A stretch of 7,320 nucleotides of DNA from CAYVCG01 sp964449985 (GTDB lineage Bacteria > Bacillota > Clostridia > Lachnospirales > WRAX01), in assembly GCA_964449985.1 (NCBI GenBank), contig CAYVCG010000084.1, forward strand, positions 1-7,320, written 5' to 3'. Made by a program: the position numbers and the translations under genes. A model generated the notes under the pieces. The model had not been told where the DNA came from and ran no database searches. It saw only the letters and a program-made list of their open reading frames with translations. Shown here piece by piece: positions 1-7,320 of the stretch. The first letter of the stretch is position 1, and every line of letters begins with the position of its first letter.

Positions 1-1
1 T

Positions 2-1822
2 GTAACATCTCCAGGCAAAGACGCCGAATTCTGGGTGCCTGTGGAAGGAAAACAAGAAGTCGTCGTTAAAGCTGGTAACGCAACATTCGACCGCATTGAA
101 GAAAAATATAACGGTACTTATTGGGTTTATAAAGCAAAAGCGGCTGGAACTTATTCCTTCCTTGCATTTGTAGACTATAACGAATATAACTACATCACTC
201 TTACCAACATTCTCCCAGCAGCAGGTGTTACGATTAGTATTGACGGCGCGGCTCCAATAGCGATTCCAACAAAACCGCTTAAGCTTATCGCTAACCAAGA
301 GCATACACTTGAAGTATTCACTAACAATTCCAATGAATACGCGTTTGTAAGCTGGTCTGGAGGTATCGAATCTAATGAACCAAAGATTACATTTGAACTC
401 AAAGAGGATATGGAACTTACTATAACATTTAAAGCAGATTTTTATGATATAACGTTTGGCAGAGACGGTATCCCATTAAACAGCTTTGCAGCTGCTCAGG
501 ATGTTACAATCTCTATCAATGGAGATGCTCCCACTAAATTGTCTTCAACAACCACCAAGCGTATAAAGGCCGGTGCTGAAGTTACTGTCAAAGTGGCTGC
601 AGCAAACGATGTTGATTTCAGTTTCTCCAACTGGTCGGGAGGTCTTGATTCATCCGACAACCCGCTTACATTTATAGCTGATAAAGAAATGACGCTGACA
701 GCAAACTTCAAATGGAATGGTTATGAAAGTATTAGCTACGCAAGTGCCGGCGCTTCTGTCGTGACAAGCGGTCAGGCTAACAGCAGCACTTGGAAGAGTG
801 CCAACTTGATTGACGGAAACATCGTGCCTAATAACCCTACTGCCAGCAGCTTGGGCTGGTCCTCTACTAGCCTTGGCAGTGCGACACCTACTGGCAGACA
901 TTGGTTCTCGATCAATTTGGGCTCACAGAAAACATTTGACCGTTTTCACCTTTATCCAAGAATGGACGTCTTTGCGTCTAACGGTGGGTCTTGCTACTTC
1001 GCAACTGAATTCACCATTGAATATTCAACTTCTAACATAAACGCTACTACAGCGGCGCAGTTGGATGCACTTGAATGGGTAACCGTTCCAGGAGGAACAG
1101 GTGCTAATGGACGCTTTATTGTGAATGAGGCTGATGTGCCTTATTTGAAGCCTTACGTAATTCAACTTGATGAAGCAATTACGGCTCGCTATGTACGTGT
1201 TACATGCCATAAAGTAAATGCGATGGCTTCCGACACTACCACTACTTGGTATTGGCAACAAATATCTTTTGGCATTTACGACACGAGAGCACAGCTTAAA
1301 GTTTCCGTCACAACCCCGACTATTGTAGAATCCTTAGCAGCAAACCTGAACATATCAGTTGAAGCTGATTATGGCAAAGCTTTGAAGGCATATCTCAAAG
1401 TTGGCAGCGAATTGCTCTATGAGACTTCTCTTACAAACGGCAAAGGCCTTATGAACATCAAAAAGGCTCCTGCGGCAGGCACATATGATTTGGTTGTCGT
1501 GGGTGATGGAGTCTATGGCACATGCAAGATAAATATTGTAAAGAACGATCCTGACTTGCTCTGGAGTCCAAAAGTTCAAAAGGGCGATGATGGCAAACTT
1601 GAAATACTCTTTGGCAGCGTAATTTCTTCCAAGACGGGAACTATAAACGTCACTATTGGAAATAAGAAGATAAGCGCTACAATAGTAGAAGGCACACCAA
1701 AACTTAAAGTTGATTTCGCGTATGATGATCTTAAAGCGGGTGACACCATTGTCATATCTGGTATCAAATACGCGGAGCTATTCCCCGGATACAGCTTTTC
1801 GTTTAAGGTGGACTACAAATAA
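2..1822 (+). CDS. Large secreted/surface protein, 3' part: InlB-B-like repeats, F5/8 type C domain, Ig-like C-terminus (5'-partial)
   Basis: The frame is open to the left edge, so the start lies outside the window. The first in-window GTG (35) has no RBS and is probably internal. Residues below are numbered from that GTG. Two tandem modules of about 85 residues (roughly 60-135 and 140-226) each carry a W-S-G-G turn (SWSGG at 106, NWSGG at 199) followed by a P-x-[TI]-F strand and a M-x-L-T-x-x-F-K ending, as in divergent InlB B-repeats. Residues about 229-417 resemble an F5/8 type C (discoidin) domain: a 'W-S-A-N-L-I-D-G'-like strand, an 'I-N-L-G-S-Q-K-T-F-D-R' strand and the hallmark ARYVRV strand near 384. 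Such domains usually bind glycans or cell surfaces. Residues 420-595 look like two beta-rich Ig-like modules. There is no C-terminal LPXTG, hydrophobic tail or charged tail, so any anchoring would be N-terminal, or the protein is released. An adhesin or a glycan-active enzyme with its catalytic part upstream are both possible. Confidence 0.85.
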   Translation, partial: VTSPGKDAEFWVPVEGKQEVVVKAGNATFDRIEEKYNGTYWVYKAKAAGTYSFLAFVDYNEYNYITLTNILPAAGVTISIDGAAPIAIPTKPLKLIANQEHTLEVFTNNSNEYAFVSWSGGIESNEPKITFELKEDMELTITFKADFYDITFGRDGIPLNSFAAAQDVTISINGDAPTKLSSTTTKRIKAGAEVTVKVAAANDVDFSFSNWSGGLDSSDNPLTFIADKEMTLTANFKWNGYESISYASAGASVVTSGQANSSTWKSANLIDGNIVPNNPTASSLGWSSTSLGSATPTGRHWFSINLGSQKTFDRFHLYPRMDVFASNGGSCYFATEFTIEYSTSNINATTAAQLDALEWVTVPGGTGANGRFIVNEADVPYLKPYVIQLDEAITARYVRVTCHKVNAMASDTTTTWYWQQISFGIYDTRAQLKVSVTTPTIVESLAANLNISVEADYGKALKAYLKVGSELLYETSLTNGKGLMNIKKAPAAGTYDLVVVGDGVYGTCKINIVKNDPDLLWSPKVQKGDDGKLEILFGSVISSKTGTINVTIGNKKISATIVEGTPKLKVDFAYDDLKAGDTIVISGIKYAELFPGYSFSFKVDYK

Positions 1823-1925
1823 TAATTAGCTATACATTTTTATGTAAAGGGAAGCTGTTAATTTAATTTATTTTTACGAAAAGCTATATTGATCCAAAAT
1901 ATTTAATTGCAAGATAAGCTACTTT

Positions 1926-1971
1926 AAAAACCGAGCATTTCTCTGCCTATGCAGAAAAGTACTCGGTTTTT
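1926..1971 (+). terminator. Rho-independent terminator of the surface-protein gene, potentially bidirectional
   Basis: A perfect 10-base inverted repeat, AAAAACCGAG (1926-1935) with CTCGGTTTTT (1962-1971), encloses a second imperfect inner stem (CTCTGC / GCAGAA around a CTAT loop). It has an A-tract on the left and a T-tract on the right, so it could work on both strands. It lies about 100 bases after the surface-protein stop codon, and the next gene is on the same strand, so the main role is to end that transcript. Confidence 0.85.
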
Positions 1972-2108
1972 ATTGGTGGTGAGATTCCGCTGGTTTTTTA
2001 TTTGCATTGCTCTTCCTAATGAAGTATTAATCAAAATAATTTCAAATGATTTGGGTATAATGACGGTATGTTAAAATGAGTTTTGGATTAATTAATGCCA
2101 GCATTGCC

Positions 2109-2137
2109 TTGCTTAATCGAAAAACTTCATGTATAAT
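2109..2137 (+). promoter_or_regulatory. Probable sigma-A-type promoter of the HD-domain gene
   Basis: A consensus -10 TATAAT (2132-2137) lies exactly 17 bases after a weak -35 TTGCTT (2109-2114). Transcription would begin about 37 bases before the ATG at 2181. The -35 matches only the TTG of the consensus, so the promoter may be modest or activator-assisted. Confidence 0.5.
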
Positions 2138-2180
2138 GAATCTCTGAAATATTACTAAACCAGTAGAAAGGGAATGAAAA

Positions 2181-3074
2181 ATGCTCTATCTTTGCTTAGC
2201 AATGATTTGCATGGGAATTTTAATAATGGCTTACAGTCTATGTACATACTACAAGACTTTAACGTATATGCGGGAACAAAATTATGATAAAAATGTTTTT
2301 AATCAATGGGTATACGGCGCATCTTTTATAATGATGATATTTTTCCTCGTGGGATATGTCTCTGTGGCAGGTATGTTTGTTACTAATCATTATGAGCCAT
2401 ATTATGTTGTAATCGCGATGATTTTTTTCTTTGGCGCTATTTTTGTATTATGCATGGTACGCGTGCAGAAGGTAATGGCAGAAACAATCACGAATAAGAC
2501 AATAGAAACCCTACAATCTATGGTCAGCGCTATGGAAGCGAAAGACATATATACTAAAGGTCATTCTGAGCATGTTCGTAACCTTTCTATGCTCATCTGT
2601 GAGCACATGCCCCATAACCTCCGCCGCAATATAAATCTTGCAAAGTTATCTGATGCTGCGATATTGCATGATATAGGAAAAATTGGTATCCCTGATGAAA
2701 TCCTGAATAAACCAGGGAAATTGTCTCCGGAAGAAATGGAAATCATTATGCAGCATCCTAAAAATGGTAAAGCAATCCTTGAAAACACTTGCTATAGAGA
2801 TATTTCAGATTGGATTTTATATCACCATGAAAGAGTTGATGGCAACGGATATTATAAAATACCAGAAATGGCTCTCCCTATTGAAGCAAAGATTATAGCT
2901 TTGGCGGACATGTTTTCCGCACTATATACCGACAGAATATATAGAAAAAAATTCCCTTTCGAAAAAGCAATGTCAATAATAAAAGAAAGTTCTGGCACAC
3001 ATTTGGATCCTGTGTTGGTAGATATCTTTTGTTCAATAAGCAAAGAAGAAATTGACAAAGTATCCGTTCTGTGA
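2181..3074 (+). CDS. Membrane-anchored HD-GYP-like phosphohydrolase
   Basis: Predicted role: a metal-dependent phosphodiesterase/phosphohydrolase on the cytoplasmic side of the membrane, possibly acting on cyclic di-nucleotides. It is 297 aa with three hydrophobic segments (about 1-24, 46-68, 74-94), a short helical linker (101-122), then the HD domain. Visible ligands are GHSEH (127-131), HDIGKIGIP (HD at 163-164), H192 (QHPKNG), HH at 215-216 in YHHERVDGNGYY, and D243 in LADMFSAL, so the metal-binding set looks complete. The signature GYP is GYY (223-225), the following loop is one residue shorter than in classical HD-GYP proteins, and the usual Asp of D-x-F-D-A-L is Ser246. From memory these changes recur in a clostridial HD subfamily, so c-di-GMP activity should not be assumed. 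An AAAGGGA SD (about 2167-2173) supports the ATG at 2181. There is no separate extracellular sensor domain, so the short TM bundle may itself sense or only anchor. The DUF6194-like gene follows 70 bases later and may be co-transcribed. Confidence 0.85.
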   Translation: MLYLCLAMICMGILIMAYSLCTYYKTLTYMREQNYDKNVFNQWVYGASFIMMIFFLVGYVSVAGMFVTNHYEPYYVVIAMIFFFGAIFVLCMVRVQKVMAETITNKTIETLQSMVSAMEAKDIYTKGHSEHVRNLSMLICEHMPHNLRRNINLAKLSDAAILHDIGKIGIPDEILNKPGKLSPEEMEIIMQHPKNGKAILENTCYRDISDWILYHHERVDGNGYYKIPEMALPIEAKIIALADMFSALYTDRIYRKKFPFEKAMSIIKESSGTHLDPVLVDIFCSISKEEIDKVSVL

Positions 3075-3144
3075 GGAATCATCAATGTGTTCGTGAATAA
3101 CTGCATTTAAGTAATATTTAATAAAATCAAATTGGAGATTGGAT

Positions 3145-3591
3145 ATGGAAGTAAATAATATCTTAAAGTATTGTACGGATAACCTAGCTGGTACAGTTTT
3201 GGTGGAAAGCTGGGGCGAGAAAGGGATATTTTATAATCCCGGATATGTTTTAAAAAGAGGTGTTTATGTTGTGACTGTTAAAGAAAAAGACGGGGACAAC
3301 GATAAAGCATCAAACCTCAATAGAGACGGCATTTTTCGAGTGAATATCGGATTGAGAAAGCCTACTTTTCAGAAGATGTTTGGCAAAATCCCTTCACGCC
3401 CAAGCGCCGGCGGAGTTGTTGAAATGAATTATGATTTCACAGCGTTAGATACCATTCTTCCGCATCCTGTTTATGCCTGGATGGGATGGATTAGCGTATT
3501 AAATCCTTCCCCGCAAACGTTTGAACAAATGAAACCCCTGATTCAAGAAGCATATGAATTTTCAAAAGAGAAGTTTAGCAAGAGAAAATAA
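3145..3591 (+). CDS. DUF6194-like protein
   Basis: A soluble 148-aa protein with no signal peptide or membrane segment. The sequence resembles the DUF6194 family as I remember it: an early 'G-V' strand, the K-A-S-N-L-N-R-D-G-I-F-R-V-N-I-G block near the middle, then D-F-T-A-L-D-T-I-L-P-H-P-V-Y-A-W and the W-I-S-V-L-N-P-S strand, followed by a C-terminal helix (QEAYEFSKEKFSKRK). The family's function is unknown. The conserved H-P-V-Y and D-R-x-G-x-F-R-x-N-[IV]-G segments suggest a compact alpha/beta fold. The ATG at 3145 is preferred because GGAG (3134-3137) lies 7 bases upstream; a TTG at 3139 would add two residues but is only one base from that SD. It may share a transcript with the HD-domain gene, since no terminator is seen between them. 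A short hairpin terminator follows 18 bases after the stop. Confidence 0.75.
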   Translation: MEVNNILKYCTDNLAGTVLVESWGEKGIFYNPGYVLKRGVYVVTVKEKDGDNDKASNLNRDGIFRVNIGLRKPTFQKMFGKIPSRPSAGGVVEMNYDFTALDTILPHPVYAWMGWISVLNPSPQTFEQMKPLIQEAYEFSKEKFSKRK

Positions 3592-3603
3592 TAACATAGA
3601 ATC

Positions 3604-3658
3604 AAAATCAGCCCTAAGGGCTTTTTTTGTATGTCTTTCAATCTGAATAGGACAAAAA
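3604..3658 (+). repeat. 55-base exact direct repeat, left copy (at the edge of the N gap)
   Basis: Bases 3604-3658 are identical to 3759-3813. The copy begins within the DUF6194 downstream region, contains the terminator hairpin and stops exactly at the first N. Exact identity ending at the gap edges points to overlapping contig ends more than to a biological repeat. Confidence 0.9.
3610..3628 (+). terminator. Short hairpin terminator after the DUF6194-like gene
   Basis: AGCCC (3610-3614), a TAA loop and GGGCT (3618-3622) run straight into seven Ts (3622-3628), with flanking As that can extend the stem. It is placed as expected after the stop at 3591. The same hairpin appears again at 3765-3783 as part of the duplicated 55-base contig-end sequence. 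Confidence 0.75.
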
Positions 3659-3758
3659 NNNNNNNNNNNNNNNNNNNNNNNNNNNNNNNNNNNNNNNNNN
3701 NNNNNNNNNNNNNNNNNNNNNNNNNNNNNNNNNNNNNNNNNNNNNNNNNNNNNNNNNN
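3659..3758. other. Assembly gap of exactly 100 N
   Basis: The run of 100 Ns is the conventional placeholder for a gap of unknown size. Both sides carry the same 55-base sequence. If the two contigs simply overlap, the true sequence has one copy and no gap. If the join is wrong, the genes to the left and right are not neighbours. Confidence 0.95.
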
Positions 3759-3813
3759 AAAATCAGCCCTAAGGGCTTTTTTTGTATGTCTTTCAATCTG
3801 AATAGGACAAAAA
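3759..3813 (+). repeat. 55-base exact direct repeat, right copy (at the edge of the N gap)
   Basis: Second copy of the 3604-3658 sequence, starting at the first base after the Ns. It contains a second copy of the AGCCC-TAA-GGGCT hairpin with its T-tract (3765-3783). The sequence diverges from the left copy only because the left copy is cut off by the gap. Confidence 0.9.
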
Positions 3814-3850
3814 CAGACAGAATATAGATTAAAATGAGGTGATCTATATT

Positions 3851-3997
3851 ATGGATTCTGATGTGTATAATTCTGGAGTTAGTAGTGTTAACAATTCTTA
3901 TGAAACTAAAAGTGGCAAAATAATAATTGAAAGCTTCTTTTCCAAAGATAAAACACTTAAAGATATATTGTTTGAATACCTGCTGAAACAAAGATAA
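3851..3997 (+). CDS. Small ORF of 48 aa upstream of the serine recombinase, TnpW-like in shape
   Basis: The ATG at 3851 is preceded by GAGGTGA (3836-3842) at good spacing, and the frame ends at TAA 3995-3997, 22 bases before the recombinase start. The product begins MDSDVYNSGVSS and has a polar, Asn/Ser-rich N-terminus, then K-S-G-K-I-I-I-E-S-F-F-S-K-D-K-T and an amphipathic helix ending EYLLKQR. Small proteins with an 'I-x-I-x-x-x-F' strand followed by a 'T-x-x-D-x-[IL]-x-x-[LY]-[LI]' helix commonly sit beside recombinases in clostridial elements and are annotated as TnpW or hypothetical. The resemblance here is by pattern only. Spacing suggests one transcript with the recombinase. A role as a recombination accessory or regulator is inference. 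Confidence 0.6.
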   Translation: MDSDVYNSGVSSVNNSYETKSGKIIIESFFSKDKTLKDILFEYLLKQR

Positions 3998-4019
3998 ATA
4001 TAGCGGGAAGGAGGTTTTT

Positions 4020-5612
4020 TTGCCCTTGAAAGCTGAAACGAAAATCTATAGAGCAGCCTTATATATGAGGCTTTCCAAAGATGACGAGGGCTCTTTAGAA
4101 AGCTCCAGCATAAGTAACCAACGCAAAATGCTCCGCTGTTTTGCCACTGATAATTCATTTGTTATATATGATGAATATATAGATGACGGTTATAGCGGAA
4201 CAAGCTTCGATCGACCTGCTTTTCAGAGAATGCTAAAAGATATCGAAAGCGGATATGTAAATATGGTTATAACCAAGGATTTGAGCCGTTTGGGCAGAGA
4301 TTATATAACAGCAGGCCAATATACCGAAATGTATTTCCCCGAGCACGGCATCAGATATATAGCGATTAATGACGGATACGATTCTAACAATCAGTATAAC
4401 GATATAGCTCCTTTTAAACATGTTATCAACGAAATGTATGCGAGGGATACAAGCAAGAAAATACGTTCGGCTTTTGCTGCAAAGATGAAGGAAGGCAGTT
4501 TTATCGGAAATTTTGCACCATATGGCTATTTAAAAGACCCCAACAATAAAAATCATCTTGTTATTAATCATGAAGTAGCGACGGTCGTTCAGGAAATGTT
4601 CCGTATGGCCGAAAACGGATACAAACCGTCTGAAATAGCAAGGCTATTTAATGACCGAGGCATAATGACGCCAGCCGTATACCGATGCAAAACATACTCT
4701 CACCTAAACCAAGATAACTATAGCAAGCGAAAGGAATGGACGTCATCAATAATATGCAAGATGCTTAGAAATACGGTTTATATCGGGCATATGGCGCAAG
4801 GCAAGACCACAAAGGTATCCTTTAAAAGTAATGTCACTCTTTCCAACTCTAAGAATGATTGGTATATTGTCAAAAACACGCATGAACCGCTTGTATCTGA
4901 AGAAATCTTCAATAACGTGCACAATCGCTGTCTCTCACGAAAAAACAGCCCAAAAAATCAGTTTAAAAACATTTTCTCCGGTATAGCAAAATGTATGGAT
5001 TGCGGAAGAAACATGTCAACAACAGGAACAAGAAAAATGGACTCTGCCGCAAACCTAGTATGCGGCGGTTACAAGCTTTATGGAAAAAAGGAGTGCACAA
5101 ACCATTTTATAGACTATGAAACGCTTTACAGCGTTGTGCAAACCGAAATCCGGCGTATGATGAGCTTATCTCAAGAGGAAAAACAAAACATAGCAGGAGT
5201 GTTGTGGCAAGAACGCCAAAACAGCCTTGTAGAATTCCAAAACAAAAAAACGATTGAAGTCTTTGAAGCAAGAAACAGAGAGCTTGATAAAATAATTCAA
5301 AGACTCTATGAAGATAATTTTAGCGGCAAAATCAATGATGAAAGATTTAGGCGCTTGCTTAATACATATGAAACAGAACAGAAGGACTTAACTACAAAAA
5401 TAGAAATGCTCAATATAAAAGCATCCCGGCCTGCCTTTGAATCACTTAGTAATTTTTTAGATTTGCTTGAGACCCAATTAATGTTTGAAACATTAACTCC
5501 CGGACTTGTTAATGCTTTTATACGCCGGATAGAGATTGGTCAAGGTGAATATGTAAAAGGGAAAAAGCTCCAAAACATCAAGTTATTTTATAACTTTTCA
5601 CATAATCTATGA
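4020..5612 (+). CDS. Large serine recombinase (site-specific integrase)
   Basis: Catalyses integration and excision of its element by a serine-nucleophile, double-strand-break and rotation mechanism. At 530 aa it has the full large-serine-recombinase layout. The resolvase catalytic domain (about 9-150) has YMRLS with the presumed nucleophile Ser19 and Arg17, D-R65 in SFDRPAF, and R90/R93 in DLSRLGRD, which match the active-site arginines of gamma-delta resolvase. A 'Recombinase' DNA-binding domain (about 165-290, starting FAPYGYL) is followed by a zinc ribbon (about 318-370) with C325, C328, C348 and C359. A charged coiled-coil region (about 405-465) and a short C-terminal tail complete it. 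All key residues are present, so it should be active. The start is a TTG at 4020, 5 bases after a perfect AAGGAGG (4008-4014). Another TTG at 4026 would be 11 bases away. Its end overlaps the foreign tail of the split feoB on the other strand by 35 bases. It is most like the TnpX/TndX group by architecture. Confidence 0.95.
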   Translation: MPLKAETKIYRAALYMRLSKDDEGSLESSSISNQRKMLRCFATDNSFVIYDEYIDDGYSGTSFDRPAFQRMLKDIESGYVNMVITKDLSRLGRDYITAGQYTEMYFPEHGIRYIAINDGYDSNNQYNDIAPFKHVINEMYARDTSKKIRSAFAAKMKEGSFIGNFAPYGYLKDPNNKNHLVINHEVATVVQEMFRMAENGYKPSEIARLFNDRGIMTPAVYRCKTYSHLNQDNYSKRKEWTSSIICKMLRNTVYIGHMAQGKTTKVSFKSNVTLSNSKNDWYIVKNTHEPLVSEEIFNNVHNRCLSRKNSPKNQFKNIFSGIAKCMDCGRNMSTTGTRKMDSAANLVCGGYKLYGKKECTNHFIDYETLYSVVQTEIRRMMSLSQEEKQNIAGVLWQERQNSLVEFQNKKTIEVFEARNRELDKIIQRLYEDNFSGKINDERFRRLLNTYETEQKDLTTKIEMLNIKASRPAFESLSNFLDLLETQLMFETLTPGLVNAFIRRIEIGQGEYVKGKKLQNIKLFYNFSHNL

Positions 5613-7320
5613 AGATAAAATGCAGCATAGATTGCACCATCCACATTGTCAGCGCCTGCTTGCCGCAGGCGTTGCATTTCTTAAATCTGTTGTCGAGATT
5701 AAAGGCAACTCTAGGCAGATAGCCCAAATCCTCTAAAAGCGTAAATAACGGAAAAAATATCGCCATAGGAGGAAGCATGACAGAAAATACCCAAGCTGCA
5801 ACACGATAAACTCCAAGCACCAAAGCCCCTGTGACAAACTCCGGCATATTCATAAAATTAAAAAGCTCAATCAACTTCTGTTCAAGCCAAAAAAGTCCGC
5901 TTGAAATTACCTCAGAAGGATAATTTGCTCCGCTTATAGTCAACCAAAATATAAAAGCCAAAAGCGCAAGCATAACAGGAGTTCCGGTCCATTTGCTCGT
6001 CAGAATTCTGTCTATTCTCCTGTCCCTTGCATTGTAGTCTGATTTGTTGTAGGAAACACATTGCTGACATATTTCCTCTGCTTTTTGAACGATGCACGAA
6101 ACAATCATATCTTTTATATGTTCTCCGTTTAGCCCACATTCGTTCATATATGTTCTAGCCTCTTCAAATTTAGCTAAGATATAGCTATCTTCTAAAACAT
6201 CAAACCGGCAATAGCTGTTTAAAGAGCTTAAAAGTGATTCATCGCCTTCCAATAGCCTTAATGAAATCCATCGTGGATTAACACTTTCTCCGAGACGTTT
6301 AATAATTGCCGGCTCTAGTATTGACACGGCTTTTTCAATTTCATCAGGGTATTTTATCAATGGGGGGTTATCGCTTTTTAAAACGGGTCTAATGCTGTTG
6401 ATGGTATTCATAAGACTGTCAACACCATCTCCCCTTGTTGCATTTGTTGCAACAATAGGAACACCTAATCGTTTTTCCAAAGCTTTGAAATCAATAGAAA
6501 TATGTTTCTTTTTGGCCTCGTCCATTAGGTTTACGCAGACAATTACATTTTCAGTTATTTCTATTGTCTGCAAAACCAAATTTAGATTTCTTTCCAAACA
6601 TGTAGCATCACAAACAACAACAACCCCGTCTGTATTTCCAAAACAAATAAAATCTCTGGCGACCTCCTCTTCATACGAATGCGCCATAAGTGAATAAGTT
6701 CCTGGGATATCCACGAGTATATTGTTTTTACCTTTAAATGTATAGTTGCCTTGAGCGTTGGAAACGGTTTTGCCTGGCCAATTACCCGTGTGCTGGTTTA
6801 GCCCGGTGATTTTGTTAAACACCGTGCTTTTTCCTACATTAGGATTACCGGCAAGCGCTATGACCTTATAAGTATCGCTTTTTTTTTCGATTAAAAGACC
6901 AAGATCGGTTTGAACAGCCTTCATATCTATTAATTCAGACGCTATCCCCATATTCTTACCACTCCTATTTATTACTGCTATCCAATTCCACGAGTATTTT
7001 TGAGGATTCCTCCGATCTTATGGCTATAACGGCTCCCCGAATTAGATATGCTATCGGATCCCCTGCCGGGCTTTTTTGCAAGCATTCTATCGCTGTGCCG
7101 TTAATTACTCCGATGTCCTGCAAGCGCCTTCTTATGCTGCCTGTTAAAAGGAGGTCTCTCACGACAGCAACCTTCCCTATAGGTACGTTTGTTAACGGTA
7201 TAATTTTCTTTTTCATATATTCGCCCCCAAAGTGCTTTAAAGAAGTATAATCAACGTCTTTGAATTTCTGTTATAATATTATAACTATATGTCAAGGCCA
7301 AGCCGAATGACACATAAGTA

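Larger units (their letters stand above)
1823..2180. other. Intergenic stretch without a gene
   Basis: This AT-rich stretch of 358 bases has no credible ORF with a ribosome binding site on either strand. It holds the terminator at 1926-1971 and a likely promoter at 2109-2137 for the downstream HD-domain gene. A second TATAAT at 2056-2061 lacks a recognisable -35. Nothing else structured was seen. Confidence 0.6.
3759..5640 (+). mobile_element. Right end of an integrative element carrying a large serine recombinase, inserted in feoB (left boundary unknown)
   Basis: The recombinase gene points toward the end of FeoB homology, which stops at about 5636-5641, only about 25 bases beyond the recombinase stop codon. 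This matches integrative elements of the Tn4451/Tn5397 type, in which the large serine recombinase lies at one end. The left coordinate given is merely the gap edge. The true left end could lie in the gap or beyond the window, because the 3' half of feoB is not found here. Relaxase, conjugation or resistance genes are not visible in the window. Confidence 0.55.

Overview
The window looks like a clostridial (Bacillota) chromosome segment, probably from a draft or metagenome-derived assembly. The evidence is strong AGGAGG-type ribosome binding sites, low-to-moderate GC, T-tailed hairpin terminators, a clostridial-type FeoA/FeoB pair, a clostridial-style membrane HD phosphohydrolase and a Tn4451/Tn5397-type large serine recombinase. 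A 100-N scaffold gap lies at 3659-3758. No species can be named from the sequence alone.

Left part (1-3658, all genes on +): the 3' part of a large secreted or surface protein comes first, with two InlB-B-like repeats, an F5/8 type C (discoidin) carbohydrate-binding-like domain and Ig-like C-terminal modules. It ends at a strong, nearly symmetrical terminator. After a gene-free stretch of about 360 bases with a likely promoter come a three-TM-segment HD-GYP-like phosphohydrolase and a DUF6194-like protein, followed by a short terminator.

Middle (3659-5640): the gap is flanked by two identical 55-base copies of the same terminator-containing sequence, which looks like a k-mer overlap between contig ends. 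Right of it are a 48-codon ORF with a good RBS and a 530-aa large serine recombinase starting at TTG. Together they look like one end of an integrative element.

Right part (5578-7320, - strand): a feoA-feoB operon (ferrous iron uptake) sits behind a 16-base perfect palindrome that may be a metal-regulator operator. feoB keeps its G domain, helical spacer and first membrane segments, then loses homology abruptly right after the conserved GKQALTM motif. The last 19 codons are read from the 3' end of the recombinase region. The most economical reading is that the serine-recombinase element integrated into feoB, splitting it. The missing 3' half of feoB is not in this window, so either the element extends left beyond the window or the scaffold join at the N gap is wrong. 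Whether excision restores feoB, making this a reversible iron-uptake switch, is a testable inference and not shown by the sequence.
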